NCBI RefSeq assembly: GCF_016765635.1
Contig: NZ_JAESVD010000001.1
Coordinates: 186,001 to 250,000, forward strand
From: Shewanella schlegeliana
Lineage (GTDB): Bacteria; Pseudomonadota; Gammaproteobacteria; Enterobacterales; Shewanellaceae
Reading direction: 5' to 3'
DNA length: 64,000 nucleotides
A model generated the notes under the pieces. That model was not told the DNA's origin and did not search any database. It was given only the letters and a program-made list of their open reading frames with translations. Made by a program: the position numbers and the translations under genes. Positions 16,013 through 24,853 of the stretch are shown one piece after another (positions within the stretch are counted from its first letter, which is position 1; each line of letters begins with the position of its first letter).

Positions 16013-18652
16013 TTAGCCTTGGCGGCGACGCCACCACATTAGCGGTAGCAGCAGAGTCATAAGGCCACCTAAACTACCCGCCCCATCAGGCTTAGTCCAA
16101 CCTGGTTCTTCGGTGTTTTTCACCTCAATGCTAACAGATTCGCTGAGACTTTCTTCGCCAACAGTTGCCGTGAGTTCAAACACAAGAACTTGATCAATAC
16201 TTACGCTAGGGCTAGTCACATCAAGTGTTAGACCTGTACCTGTAAACACTGCCGTGTTTCCAGATACCTGCTTCCAGCTGTAGCTCGTACCTTCTGGAGC
16301 ATCAGCTACAGTCGCAGTGATGGAAGTTTTATCACCTTCAGTCACCAGAGTGTTGCCACTAAACGATATATCTAAAGTCAGAGGCACGTTAGTCACAATC
16401 AGGCTAACAGCTTTGGTTGTTTCCAAAGTACCGTTGCTGATGGTCAACGTAAAGTTCAAAGTCTCGTCGGCTTTAACCATAGGTGCAGTCAGAGACAATA
16501 TAGCCTTGTCGCCAACAAGGAGCTTCTCTTCACCAACAATCTGCTCCCACTTGTAAGTAAGAGTAACACCTTCGCCAGCTGTGACTGCAGAAGCATCGAT
16601 GGTATATGCAGACTCTTCAGTTACACTCTCAGGAGTAACAATATCACCTTCGACTATCAAACCAGGGTTTGGATCGTCACCACAGGCTGCACCATACACT
16701 TGCTGCACTAACTCTGGGCGGTCAATGAAGGGGTTACGGTTGCCCTGGTATTTGTATACCTGGTTGTTACGGTTTTGCTCGTAGGTATCAACAGCGTCTA
16801 ACTTGTTCCAAGCATACAGAGTACAAAGCGTACCGATCAGCGGTTCGCTATCCTCAGCAGTAGTCGTTAGACGATCTACTGCTACTAAATCAGGCATATT
16901 AGTTGTAGCAGTATCGGTACCCTGATAACGAGTATCCATATACATGATCATACGAGCTACGTCGCCTTTCACCTCATCGCGAGGCTCCCAGCAGTCCGTC
17001 GTTTTGTCTAGATAGTTACCCGTACCTACACCGTTAAACAGAACTTCTTCACCAGTGTCTCTACATGCACCAAAGTCATTATTGCTTCGCGCAGTGTTGA
17101 TGCCAGGATCTGAAGGACGAAGATGATGCGCATCGGTGTAGCCCCATTGAGAGTCACTAGGGAAGCCATGGCTTTTAGCCCAAACGTGTTCACGGTTCCA
17201 CTTACCCGCACCGCTACCACTGGTTTGGTTGTCGTACTTGGAAATTGAATTACCCGTGTAGATCTCGATAACATTCTTATCGTTAGTCGGATCTTGGTCA
17301 GCGTAGGTCAGTGTGCTCCAAACCTGCTTATAGGTCAGATACTTGTGATCTTTAGCAATGATTATTGACAGGGCATTCTTAAGCTCATCTGCATTGGCAA
17401 AATCGCCACTCAGTACATCAGAGTAATAGATCTCACCATTGAATGTAGTAGGGTCGGCAACCGGAGTCAGAGTCTCGCAGTTAGTGCAAGGACCTGTTTC
17501 TGGCTCTGGTTCTGGAGGCGTTACTGAACCATCACAGGCACTCTCACCAGTACAACCAAGGCCATCAGAGGTATCGACATCGAATACGACCCACTGGTTG
17601 TTGGCTCCTGGGAAGTCAGCTTCGGCAACGGTGTCACCAGCAGTGACACTGTTTTTACGACGTAGGGTCTTATTCGCGGTGGAGAAATTTGCGTCGTTTG
17701 GATCAGTCCAAGCTGAGCCCGGATCTTCACCACGCTTACCGAAGCGATCGATAACCACATCATCTTTTGTCAATACTAGGGCATCGTCACCGTTGAAGTA
17801 AGTTACGGTAGAAGCGTTGCCGACTTTGAACGCATCAGCAGCACCAGAATTATGGAAAACAAGGCTCTTTCCTGGCTCCAACGTGCCCGACAGCGTCTCG
17901 GTATTACCTGGCTCTGTCTTACCATTGCCAAATAGCGTCAGTTTGTAAACGTTGGCATCCAGATCGATAGCAGTGCCACCAACGTTGGAGATTTCAATCG
18001 CTTTGTTGCTGCTGCTGCCTTCGATGTATTCGGTAATCAACAGTAAGCCTGGAGTGGCTTCGGCGCTACAAGCGCTTTCACCTGCGCAGCCTAGGCCATC
18101 AGATGTGTCAGTATCAAACACTAGCCATTGGTCACCCGTTGGGAAGACAGCTGCAGCATCGGTATCACCAGTGGTAACACTGGCTTTGCGACGCAGCGTC
18201 TTATTAGCACTGGAGAAATCGGCGTTATTTGGATCTGTCCAAGCAGAGCCTGGATCCTCGCCCAATTTACCAAAACGGTCGATCACAGCATCATCCTTGG
18301 TCAATACCAAGGCATCGTCACCGTTGAAGTAAGTTATGGTAGAAGCGTTGCCCACTTTGAAGGCATCGGCCGCACCAGAGTTGTGAAAAACGATGCTCTT
18401 ACCAGGTGCGAGAGTGCCTGTTAGCATCTCGGTATTACCAGGCTCAGTTTTTCCATTGCTAAACAGCGTTAGCTTGTAAACGTTGGCATCCAGATCGAGG
18501 GTGCTGTTGCCTACATTGGAGATCTCCAGCGCTTTGTTGCTGCTGCTACCTTCGATGTACTCAGTAATAACTAGATTAGCATTGGCGGCAGTGGAAAGGG
18601 TGCCCAAAAACATGGCAGTCGCTGTGGCAACTGCACTCATTTTAATTCTCAT
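16013..18652 (-). CDS. Exported endonuclease I with two lamin-tail domains, GlyGly-CTERM
   Basis: 879 residues with a signal peptide (about 1-25). Two lamin-tail-like domains (about 26-195 and 205-375) are near copies, each with ITEYIEGSSSNKA and YFNGDDALVLTKDD. An endonuclease I domain (about 405-655) follows, with the HNH-like core NREHVWAKSHGFP and DAHHLRPSDPG. Two Ig/PKD-like domains come next, and the end is a GlyGly-CTERM sorting tail (GSLGGLMTLLLPLMWWRRRQ) of the kind cut by rhombosortase after type II secretion. It should cut DNA outside the cell or at its surface. The next gene is an ExeM-like nuclease 74 bp upstream on the same strand. It resembles the exported nucleases known from Shewanella oneidensis; an exact orthologue is not claimed. 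Confidence 0.88.
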   Translation of the reverse strand: MRIKMSAVATATAMFLGTLSTAANANLVITEYIEGSSSNKALEISNVGNSTLDLDANVYKLTLFSNGKTEPGNTEMLTGTLAPGKSIVFHNSGAADAFKVGNASTITYFNGDDALVLTKDDAVIDRFGKLGEDPGSAWTDPNNADFSSANKTLRRKASVTTGDTDAAAVFPTGDQWLVFDTDTSDGLGCAGESACSAEATPGLLLITEYIEGSSSNKAIEISNVGGTAIDLDANVYKLTLFGNGKTEPGNTETLSGTLEPGKSLVFHNSGAADAFKVGNASTVTYFNGDDALVLTKDDVVIDRFGKRGEDPGSAWTDPNDANFSTANKTLRRKNSVTAGDTVAEADFPGANNQWVVFDVDTSDGLGCTGESACDGSVTPPEPEPETGPCTNCETLTPVADPTTFNGEIYYSDVLSGDFANADELKNALSIIIAKDHKYLTYKQVWSTLTYADQDPTNDKNVIEIYTGNSISKYDNQTSGSGAGKWNREHVWAKSHGFPSDSQWGYTDAHHLRPSDPGINTARSNNDFGACRDTGEEVLFNGVGTGNYLDKTTDCWEPRDEVKGDVARMIMYMDTRYQGTDTATTNMPDLVAVDRLTTTAEDSEPLIGTLCTLYAWNKLDAVDTYEQNRNNQVYKYQGNRNPFIDRPELVQQVYGAACGDDPNPGLIVEGDIVTPESVTEESAYTIDASAVTAGEGVTLTYKWEQIVGEEKLLVGDKAILSLTAPMVKADETLNFTLTISNGTLETTKAVSLIVTNVPLTLDISFSGNTLVTEGDKTSITATVADAPEGTSYSWKQVSGNTAVFTGTGLTLDVTSPSVSIDQVLVFELTATVGEESLSESVSIEVKNTEEPGWTKPDGAGSLGGLMTLLLPLMWWRRRQG
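17530..18590. repeat. Internal duplication of the lamin-tail domain coding region
   Basis: Two blocks of roughly 500 bp (about 17530-18030 and 18060-18590) encode closely matching lamin-tail domains. Stretches coding for GNASTITYFNGDDALVLTKD and GSAWTDPN recur with few changes, consistent with a fairly recent in-gene duplication. Confidence 0.8.
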
Positions 18653-18680
18653 AATGTTATCTCTTTTGAATCTTTTAAGG

Positions 18681-18709
18681 GAAGCGCACAGCCCGAAAGC
18701 TGGCGCTTC
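18681..18709 (-). other. Intergenic hairpin between the two nuclease genes
   Basis: GAAGCGC with AGC and GCT with GCGCTTC form an imperfect stem in the 74-bp gap. No T run follows on the minus strand, so it is not a classic terminator. It may stabilise the upstream mRNA or adjust the ratio of the two nucleases. Confidence 0.5.
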
Positions 18710-18726
18710 ATTGTCGAGAACAATGC

Positions 18727-21700
18727 TTATTTGCGAAGACGACGGCGCATAGCTGCCAGCCCGAACAGGGATAACAAGCTGATGAAACCTGTGCTACCAG
18801 CACTACCGTCACCACCAGTTTGATCGCTTTCTTCTTCTACAATGTCAGCAATCAAGGAGTCGCGGTTAGATACCTTCGCTAGGAAAGATTGCTCAGACCC
18901 TGCTACAAGTTTTCCATCTCGCTGTAGCCTTACGGTCACCTTGTAGATAGCTGATGGGGCACCAAAGACCTCGAAATTGACCAATGCAGTTGAGTCATCA
19001 GAAAGCACCACATTAGGCAGCACCATTTGGCTTAAATCTAAACGCTGTTCATCATCATCAGGACTCATACTGACGGTTGCGACATCCCCAACTTGAGTCG
19101 AAATACCCGTTGGGATCTGGTAAGGAACCTTGATTAGCTTTCTAAGCTTTGGCAGGTTAAGAGGCACGTTAGGATCCGCATCACCTGGCTTATAGCTCAG
19201 GGTAATTAGTGCAGGATCGTGATCAGATGCGCGATAGATGTCCTCTTTGTAGAACTTATGCGTTCCAGTACCGTCGATGGTACCTTTAAAGCGATTTTGA
19301 TAGTCATACAGGCCGGTTTCTGCAGCATTAACATGCCAGTCAGTGGCATCAATCACGCGGTCTTTCAGAGAAGGCGAGATCAAGATGTGATCAAGTGAGC
19401 CTATTTCGTCACTGAAAGAGTAACTCCAAGGCGTCTTGCCCTTTTCCATGAGCTTTTCACCGACGATATCGATGTAGCCATAAGTTTTAGTGATGATGAC
19501 TGGAGAGCCATCTTCGTTAAATTGAGGCTTAGGTCCAAGGAAAGTGTGACTAGCGGTAACGATCGTTTTGTTGCGTGGGTTCTCGGTAAGAACTAATACA
19601 GGATCTTCTTTACCATAGGCGTTCAAGTCGCCAAGGATGATCTTATCCCCAGGAACGTCTTCCATCTCTTCACCTAAGTGCACGGCACCAGCTACGCGGA
19701 ACTCAGCACAAGAGCCTTGGTAGTCTAGATCTGGGGCTGTACGGTTGTTCCAGGTGGTAGCATTACCAAACTCAACACCTTGCCATTCTTCCCAACAAGT
19801 AGAGCCTTTTGACTTAAGGTGATTTACAGCTAGGGTCAAGCGCTTGCCTGTTTGGTTAACGATAAAGGTTACAACCAAGGCGTCACGGTGGTAGTTCTGA
19901 CCGTTCTCTAGAATTTCCTTGTTTTGATCTTTGATCACCTCACCTAAGTCGTTCACTATGGTCGGCGCTTTCTGCTGAGGCATAGGGATAACGCGAGTGC
20001 GCTCAATGCTCATCTTACTTGGGCGATATATGATGCCTGTTGCAATAGCGTCAGAACCAATGGCGTCAAGGTTATCCAACATTTGATTGCCATTGTTGTC
20101 AAAGCCAACAAACACATAACGGTTCTCGGTAGAGTTAGGACCATTGTAATCCTGAGGTCTCTCATCCACATACTGGATATTGACCTGATTCACAATCTCA
20201 GCAATGGCACTCGCATCGCCAAAACCGTTATTTTCAATCTCCATCAGCGCCATGACATCGGCATCCTGAGCACGAATAATTTCTACCAGCTTAGTTCTCT
20301 GGTTAATGTATTCATCGTAGCTATCTGCGCCTCGGCTCTGACCAAAATTGTTGTTGTCGCCACCGAAAGGAGAGTTAAAGAAGTTAAACAGGTTCTGACT
20401 AGAAATGCGGATAGCAAAATCATCTTCTGCCACAGTATCTTGCAGATCTGGTGTCTCAGTACGCGGTAAATTGTGAATAAAGTTATCGCTAGTTAACTGG
20501 TTGGTTATAGTCAGGCTGTAGTCCTGATCATACTTATCAGTGCCTGGGATCAACTCAGTTTCATATTGACTGATCACACCCTGTGCGTTAACGATACTAT
20601 CATCGATACGGATATAGTTGGTGTGTGGGTCACTGTTAAAACCAGCGTAATAAGGCAACTCAGTGCCGTTGGACTTAGTGGCACTTTCAATAACTAAACG
20701 ATAGTCATTATTTTGCTCATAGGCCGCCTTAGACTCAGGGCTTCCTGCAACATGCAAATGGTTGGGCTGCAAGTTAGGGCGCTTATAAGCCGCCACCATG
20801 TTATTGCGGTTATGCCCTTTGCTACTTAACAGGTAGTTGTAGCTGAAACTGCGAGTAATACGCATATCCTGGTCGCCTTCAGTCTGAGGATCCAGATCTG
20901 TAGGCAGGTTAACCAACATACCTTCGTAACGCTCCAACGTCTTATCGAAAGAGCCATTATCAGAGCTAATAACCTCAATATCGATAGGCTGAGTTAAGAT
21001 GTCAGTATCAGTAACGTTCCAGCTAAATGCCGTGTCTGCAGACAGTTGAGTCTGACCTTCAAATTCAGCCACTTTACTGCCAATACAAACAGTCTGACCC
21101 ACTTTTAGATCACCTGCAGCGCTAGAACTAACAAAGATGCCATCGGAAGTCTCTGGGTTGTTATCAGAGGCAATATTGCGTAGATAGAAACCTTCATTAG
21201 GAATAGATACCTTAGCTGAGACGATACCCTCTACGGCCACTTTTTCATCTGATTCTGTCTTACCTTCGGCAATTAAAGGCGAGGTAAAGCCTGTGCCTTG
21301 GACTTCGCTAGGAGCCTTAATTTCACTCCTATCTGTTGGACATGTGAAGATGTCCATGATGTCATCAGCATCAGCGGCAGGCAGCTCTGATTTACCTAAA
21401 TCATCGAATCTCATTGGTAAGATGTTCTGCCACTTGGTCGCATCGAAGGTGCCTGATTGAGCTGGGGTGTTGCCATCAGCTGCTTTTTTACGACGCAAAG
21501 TGGTATTCGGGGCCCACTTGCTAGTCTCATTCGCGGCTCCAACACGGTCGATAACGGTATCACCATTTTTCAGGAAGAAACCGTCATCACTTGTCATAAA
21601 CAGGTTGTTGTACTTATTGCTGCTGTCATAGGTAGAGATAACAACGGTACCACCTTGAGCCGTAATGGCATTACGAAACTCTTCACTGGCTCTGCTATTA

Positions 21701-21981
21701 ACAACCACCATAGAAGCACCAGGTGCAAGCGTCTGGCCAGTTAACAGCGGCTTAGCATCAGCGTTAAGCAATTCGTTGTCGTACTTACCGCTAGAGCGTT
21801 GGTAAGCAGTAATGTCATCGGTGAAAGTGAAGGCATCTGAGCCAGTATTAGTGATCTCAACCGCGCCCACATTTGCATCGGTACTTTGGGTCATTTCAGT
21901 GATCAGCAAGTCTTCAACGCCAGCAAAGGCGCCCATGCTGATGGTGCTGGCAATGGCCAGCGATAGGAAACTTTTCTTCAT
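18727..21981 (-). CDS. exeM: ExeM-like extracellular endonuclease/exonuclease/phosphatase nuclease
   Basis: 1084 residues with a signal peptide (about 1-20). A lamin-tail domain (about 24-175, LLITEMTQSTDANVGAVEIT) is followed by an OB-fold-like region (about 230-330). A large endonuclease/exonuclease/phosphatase domain (about 520-930) shows RISSQNLFNFFNSP, LMEIENNGF, VNHLKSKGS, LGDLNAYGKEDPV and the catalytic ending SDHDPALITL. A GlyGly-CTERM tail (STGFISLLSLFGLAAMRRRL) targets it to the rhombosortase/type II route. This domain plan is that of ExeM, the Shewanella nuclease that degrades extracellular DNA in biofilms and for phosphorus supply. The porin gene precedes it by only 32 bp, so the two are probably one transcript. 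Confidence 0.9.
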   Translation of the reverse strand: MKKSFLSLAIASTISMGAFAGVEDLLITEMTQSTDANVGAVEITNTGSDAFTFTDDITAYQRSSGKYDNELLNADAKPLLTGQTLAPGASMVVVNSRASEEFRNAITAQGGTVVISTYDSSNKYNNLFMTSDDGFFLKNGDTVIDRVGAANETSKWAPNTTLRRKKAADGNTPAQSGTFDATKWQNILPMRFDDLGKSELPAADADDIMDIFTCPTDRSEIKAPSEVQGTGFTSPLIAEGKTESDEKVAVEGIVSAKVSIPNEGFYLRNIASDNNPETSDGIFVSSSAAGDLKVGQTVCIGSKVAEFEGQTQLSADTAFSWNVTDTDILTQPIDIEVISSDNGSFDKTLERYEGMLVNLPTDLDPQTEGDQDMRITRSFSYNYLLSSKGHNRNNMVAAYKRPNLQPNHLHVAGSPESKAAYEQNNDYRLVIESATKSNGTELPYYAGFNSDPHTNYIRIDDSIVNAQGVISQYETELIPGTDKYDQDYSLTITNQLTSDNFIHNLPRTETPDLQDTVAEDDFAIRISSQNLFNFFNSPFGGDNNNFGQSRGADSYDEYINQRTKLVEIIRAQDADVMALMEIENNGFGDASAIAEIVNQVNIQYVDERPQDYNGPNSTENRYVFVGFDNNGNQMLDNLDAIGSDAIATGIIYRPSKMSIERTRVIPMPQQKAPTIVNDLGEVIKDQNKEILENGQNYHRDALVVTFIVNQTGKRLTLAVNHLKSKGSTCWEEWQGVEFGNATTWNNRTAPDLDYQGSCAEFRVAGAVHLGEEMEDVPGDKIILGDLNAYGKEDPVLVLTENPRNKTIVTASHTFLGPKPQFNEDGSPVIITKTYGYIDIVGEKLMEKGKTPWSYSFSDEIGSLDHILISPSLKDRVIDATDWHVNAAETGLYDYQNRFKGTIDGTGTHKFYKEDIYRASDHDPALITLSYKPGDADPNVPLNLPKLRKLIKVPYQIPTGISTQVGDVATVSMSPDDDEQRLDLSQMVLPNVVLSDDSTALVNFEVFGAPSAIYKVTVRLQRDGKLVAGSEQSFLAKVSNRDSLIADIVEEESDQTGGDGSAGSTGFISLLSLFGLAAMRRRLRK

Positions 21982-22013
21982 AGTAGACTCTATAAAATTG
22001 AATACGATTAGGA

Positions 22014-23066
22014 CTAGAAGTACATACGCACGTATGCGTAGCCAGCTTCTGGGGCTTCACCAACTCGACCTTCAAGAGAAAGCACGATGTCACGAGCTGG
22101 GCGATAGTTAAAACCTAAACTAGCCCAACGACGCTCTTTACCGTATTCAGGTGGTAGTTCTGAATAGTCGTAGTTCGGAGCGAGTAGATCCCACCCTTCG
22201 TACTCTTCGTGGTTTATTGAGCTGATTATTTCCCAGTGTTCATTCAGGTCGTACTTGGCACTGGCCGTTAATCCATGGTTGCGGAAGGTTTGATAATCTA
22301 GGTGTACTTCACCGCTTTTACGTGTAGACAAGTCTTCATCTTCTAAAAAGCCATTTAAACCAATAGAAAAGTTTGACATCAGTTTCAGGCGTGCACCCAA
22401 ACCTATTAGTTTTTGCTCACCATATTTACTGATGCCGTTAGAGCCGCCACGAGTTTCTACGCCAACTACGACAGATAAAAAGTCAGACATCCATCCCATA
22501 TAACCGTTAATGATGTCACCTTGCAGGGCACCACTTTTGTGTTCGCCATCGTATGAGTAAGAAGCACCAAAAATAAGATGTTCAAACTTTGCTTGGTACT
22601 TAACGGTATTTTCTTGGTCGCCAGCTTCACCGGTTTCAATGGATTTGTTGAAGGTGAAATCACCAAAGTGGTCGTAATCATCGAATGCAGTATCGGTTAG
22701 GCCTAGCTCGATCCACTGTTGTTCAGTAAAGAGATAACCTACGTACAACTTGTCGATGGCCAATTCGAACTCACCGTCGCCGCCAAGCCAGTTACGGCGT
22801 TGGTAGTCTAGCTCTAGACGATAAGTAAATTGTTGACGTTGCCCCGTTACCCCCAGAGTCGCAAAGCTATCATCTACATAGCCCTTGGTATCGTAGAACT
22901 CATCGTGGTTGTAATCTGCATGAGTATCAAAATGGCCCCCTACGCCTACTTCGCCATATAAGCGAACGTGGTCACCTTGACTTTCACCCTCTAACATTAC
23001 AGCGTTCACTGAACCAGCACTAAGCATGGTGATAATAGCGATCGCAACTGTTGATTTATTTAACAT
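22014..23066 (-). CDS. Gram-negative porin
   Basis: 350 residues with a signal peptide (about 1-22, ending SVNA) and a general-porin-like beta-barrel (VRLYGEVGVGGHFD, then alternating strands). The C-terminal YAYVRMYF ends in the aromatic residue required for outer-membrane assembly. It is the first gene of the nuclease set, 32 bp before the ExeM-like gene, so a role as the outer-membrane pore for nucleotides, nucleosides or phosphate is a fair inference. A specific substrate cannot be read from the sequence. Confidence 0.8.
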   Translation of the reverse strand: MLNKSTVAIAIITMLSAGSVNAVMLEGESQGDHVRLYGEVGVGGHFDTHADYNHDEFYDTKGYVDDSFATLGVTGQRQQFTYRLELDYQRRNWLGGDGEFELAIDKLYVGYLFTEQQWIELGLTDTAFDDYDHFGDFTFNKSIETGEAGDQENTVKYQAKFEHLIFGASYSYDGEHKSGALQGDIINGYMGWMSDFLSVVVGVETRGGSNGISKYGEQKLIGLGARLKLMSNFSIGLNGFLEDEDLSTRKSGEVHLDYQTFRNHGLTASAKYDLNEHWEIISSINHEEYEGWDLLAPNYDYSELPPEYGKERRWASLGFNYRPARDIVLSLEGRVGEAPEAGYAYVRMYF

Positions 23067-23658
23067 TGCCGTTACTTCCGATTAGTAATTTGTCAGCCTA
23101 TATTTGAAGGCCAAACTCAAAATTAAAAATGTTTATTAGTAATATCTAAAACTTATGGATAGTCAGGTAGGTGGAGAGTTCGATGACGAAACTGTCGATA
23201 TGCTTGTTACACATTTCATAGATCAACCCCTAATTTGTAATAAAGCCGCTAATTTCTATTAACGTTCGCCGCGATTGTTGCAGAAATTTGTAACAAAAAA
23301 AAGGAGGGTTAATCACATTTTGTGCGTATAAGCATTTGTTAAATATAGAAAAACAGGGTTGCATTGGACGGTTGTGAGAACGGTATGTGCGCAGCTTGGT
23401 GTTGTGGGTTTAGTAATCAGTGGTTTAGGTGAGAACGGTGTGGCTGTGTTTTGTGTAAAATAATGTAGGGAATAAAAGGCTTTTTGTGAAAAAATAATTC
23501 AAAAAACCAAATAGATGTTAGTGCCTGGAGTGTGCTTTGGAGTGATTTCACCTCCGACTCCGGGAAGAGCTAGTTATTAATGGGGTATCACTAAACCTGT
23601 TGATGTCAGTATTTAGTGCATATCAGATTGCCGCACTTTTCCTAACGCCTGCGGTCAT

Positions 23659-23716
23659 TTTCAGAGTTTTAGAGCTAACGTATTTCTGTGCAGAAACGAG
23701 TTAGCGAACGCTGAAA
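23659..23716. repeat. Long three-part inverted repeat
   Basis: Three nested 6-bp stems in exact order: TTTCAG (23659) with CTGAAA (23711), GCTAAC (23674) with GTTAGC (23700), and TTTCTG (23683) with CAGAAA (23691), around a 2-base loop. Together they fold 58 bases into one extended hairpin. A second, smaller hairpin (GTTTATG / CATAAC) follows at about 23736-23758. Confidence 0.75.
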
Positions 23717-23913
23717 GTATCTGTGATCACCAAGCGTTTATGTTGTATAAGCATAACGTTTAAAAAGCACTAATCTCACCACAAAATGCAGCGCTTTCAC
23801 GAAGGTAAAGATAAAAGGCGCTAACGGTTTGTTCTGTTGCCTTTCTTCGTGGTGAGTTGCTGTTAAATTGGAGAGATCCCAATAGGGCAAAATACAAGCA
23901 ATTAAACACCAGA

Positions 23914-23941
23914 GAAGCCCAAGATTATCTTGGGCTTTTTT
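23914..23941 (+). terminator. Orphan rho-independent terminator
   Basis: AGCCCAAG, loop ATTAT, CTTGGGCT, then TTTTT. No protein gene precedes it on the plus strand for about 10 kb, so it either ends an unannotated RNA or belonged to a lost gene. Confidence 0.8.
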
Positions 23942-24152
23942 GTATTTAAAATTTATATCGAGTCTGCAATGACAATGCTGATTGATACAAATCACATACT
24001 TTCAGTTGGTTAAGTTAACTTTCTTGCGAGCATAATCGCCCTATGTCAGACTCCATTCGTTTTATCTCCCTCAGCTTTCAGCCCTAGGTGCAGCTATATT
24101 CGTTGGGAGTTTAACTAGATGAATAGCTCGATTAGATGAATAGTTTGCCAAA

Positions 24153-24851
24153 ATGGATAATAGCGTGAAACAAAAACTCAAGGGGCTAGGCTTCTCCTTA
24201 GCCATATTCATCGTCATTGTTATCTTCAATTCCCTGTTTGGTGCTCCGCCAATAGCCCTGAGTGGTATTGAGAAATATAGCGATAAAGTGACTGTTGAAC
24301 AGGCGCGCGAACTGGGTTTTATCCTCTTTAATGATAAGCGTTACTCTGCAGCGAGAGCATTTTTCAAGCCTTCAGCACAACAAGGCGATGTGGGTAGCCA
24401 ACTGTCACTGGCTACTCTCTATTTCTACGATCTGACAACGGTTAATAATTACCAGCAGGCTTATTATTGGTTTAGCAAAAATAGCGATAATGCCTTCGCC
24501 CAATACTACTTAAGCTTGCTATACCACTTCGGACATTACGTACCGCAAAGTCAGATAAAGTCATTATTTTGGACTGAAAAAGCGGCGGCACATTCCTTCC
24601 CCGCAGCTCAACATAATTTGGCGGTTTATTATTATAACTTAGGCGATTATAGCCAAGCTTACCTTTGGGGACGTTACGCTAGAGATAATAATTTTTCTCA
24701 GGCTCGTAGCCTAGTTAAACAAGTAACAGAGCATTTGACACCCCAAGAAAAAGCCATCGCTGACCAAACTTATAGAAACAGTAAAGCCATGCATCGTTGG
24801 AGTGGTGACAAAAACAATCAAATTAGCGCACTGTTAGAACAGGTATTTTAA
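24153..24851 (+). CDS. Membrane-anchored Sel1/TPR-repeat protein
   Basis: 232 residues. One N-terminal membrane span (about 11-30, LGFSLAIFIVIVIFNSLF) is followed by a helical solenoid with Sel1-like units (KPSAQQGDVGSQLSLATLYF, AQYYLSLLYHFGHYV, AAQHNLAVYYYNLGDYSQAY). Such repeats usually bind other proteins; here the domain would face the periplasm. No specific function is recognised. Only 2 bp separate it from the next gene, so the pair is co-transcribed. It lies in the segment that interrupts the ybaB-recR junction. Confidence 0.75.
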   Translation: MDNSVKQKLKGLGFSLAIFIVIVIFNSLFGAPPIALSGIEKYSDKVTVEQARELGFILFNDKRYSAARAFFKPSAQQGDVGSQLSLATLYFYDLTTVNNYQQAYYWFSKNSDNAFAQYYLSLLYHFGHYVPQSQIKSLFWTEKAAAHSFPAAQHNLAVYYYNLGDYSQAYLWGRYARDNNFSQARSLVKQVTEHLTPQEKAIADQTYRNSKAMHRWSGDKNNQISALLEQVF

Positions 24852-24853
24852 CC

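Larger units (their letters stand above)
23067..24152. other. 1.1 kb gene-free stretch with strong hairpins
   Basis: No convincing coding frame was found on either strand. The left third holds the promoter side of the porin gene and is AT-rich. The middle (23659-23760) forms two large hairpins, annotated separately, and the right part has a good terminator at 23914-23941 with no gene in front of it. A near-FNR/CRP site TTGAT-ACAA-ATCAC (9 of 10) lies at 23982-23995, upstream of the membrane-protein pair. A small RNA ending at the terminator, or a remnant of a mobile element, are both possible. Confidence 0.5.

Noticed and set aside
23180..23215. CTGTCGATATGCTTGTTACA as a possible Pho box upstream of the porin
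   Set aside because: The second half-site is poor and the orientation is wrong for the minus-strand gene, so phosphate control cannot be claimed from it.
23738..23995. 85-codon minus-strand frame in the hairpin-rich gap
   Set aside because: It overlaps the terminator and hairpin, has no ribosome binding site and no recognisable composition.
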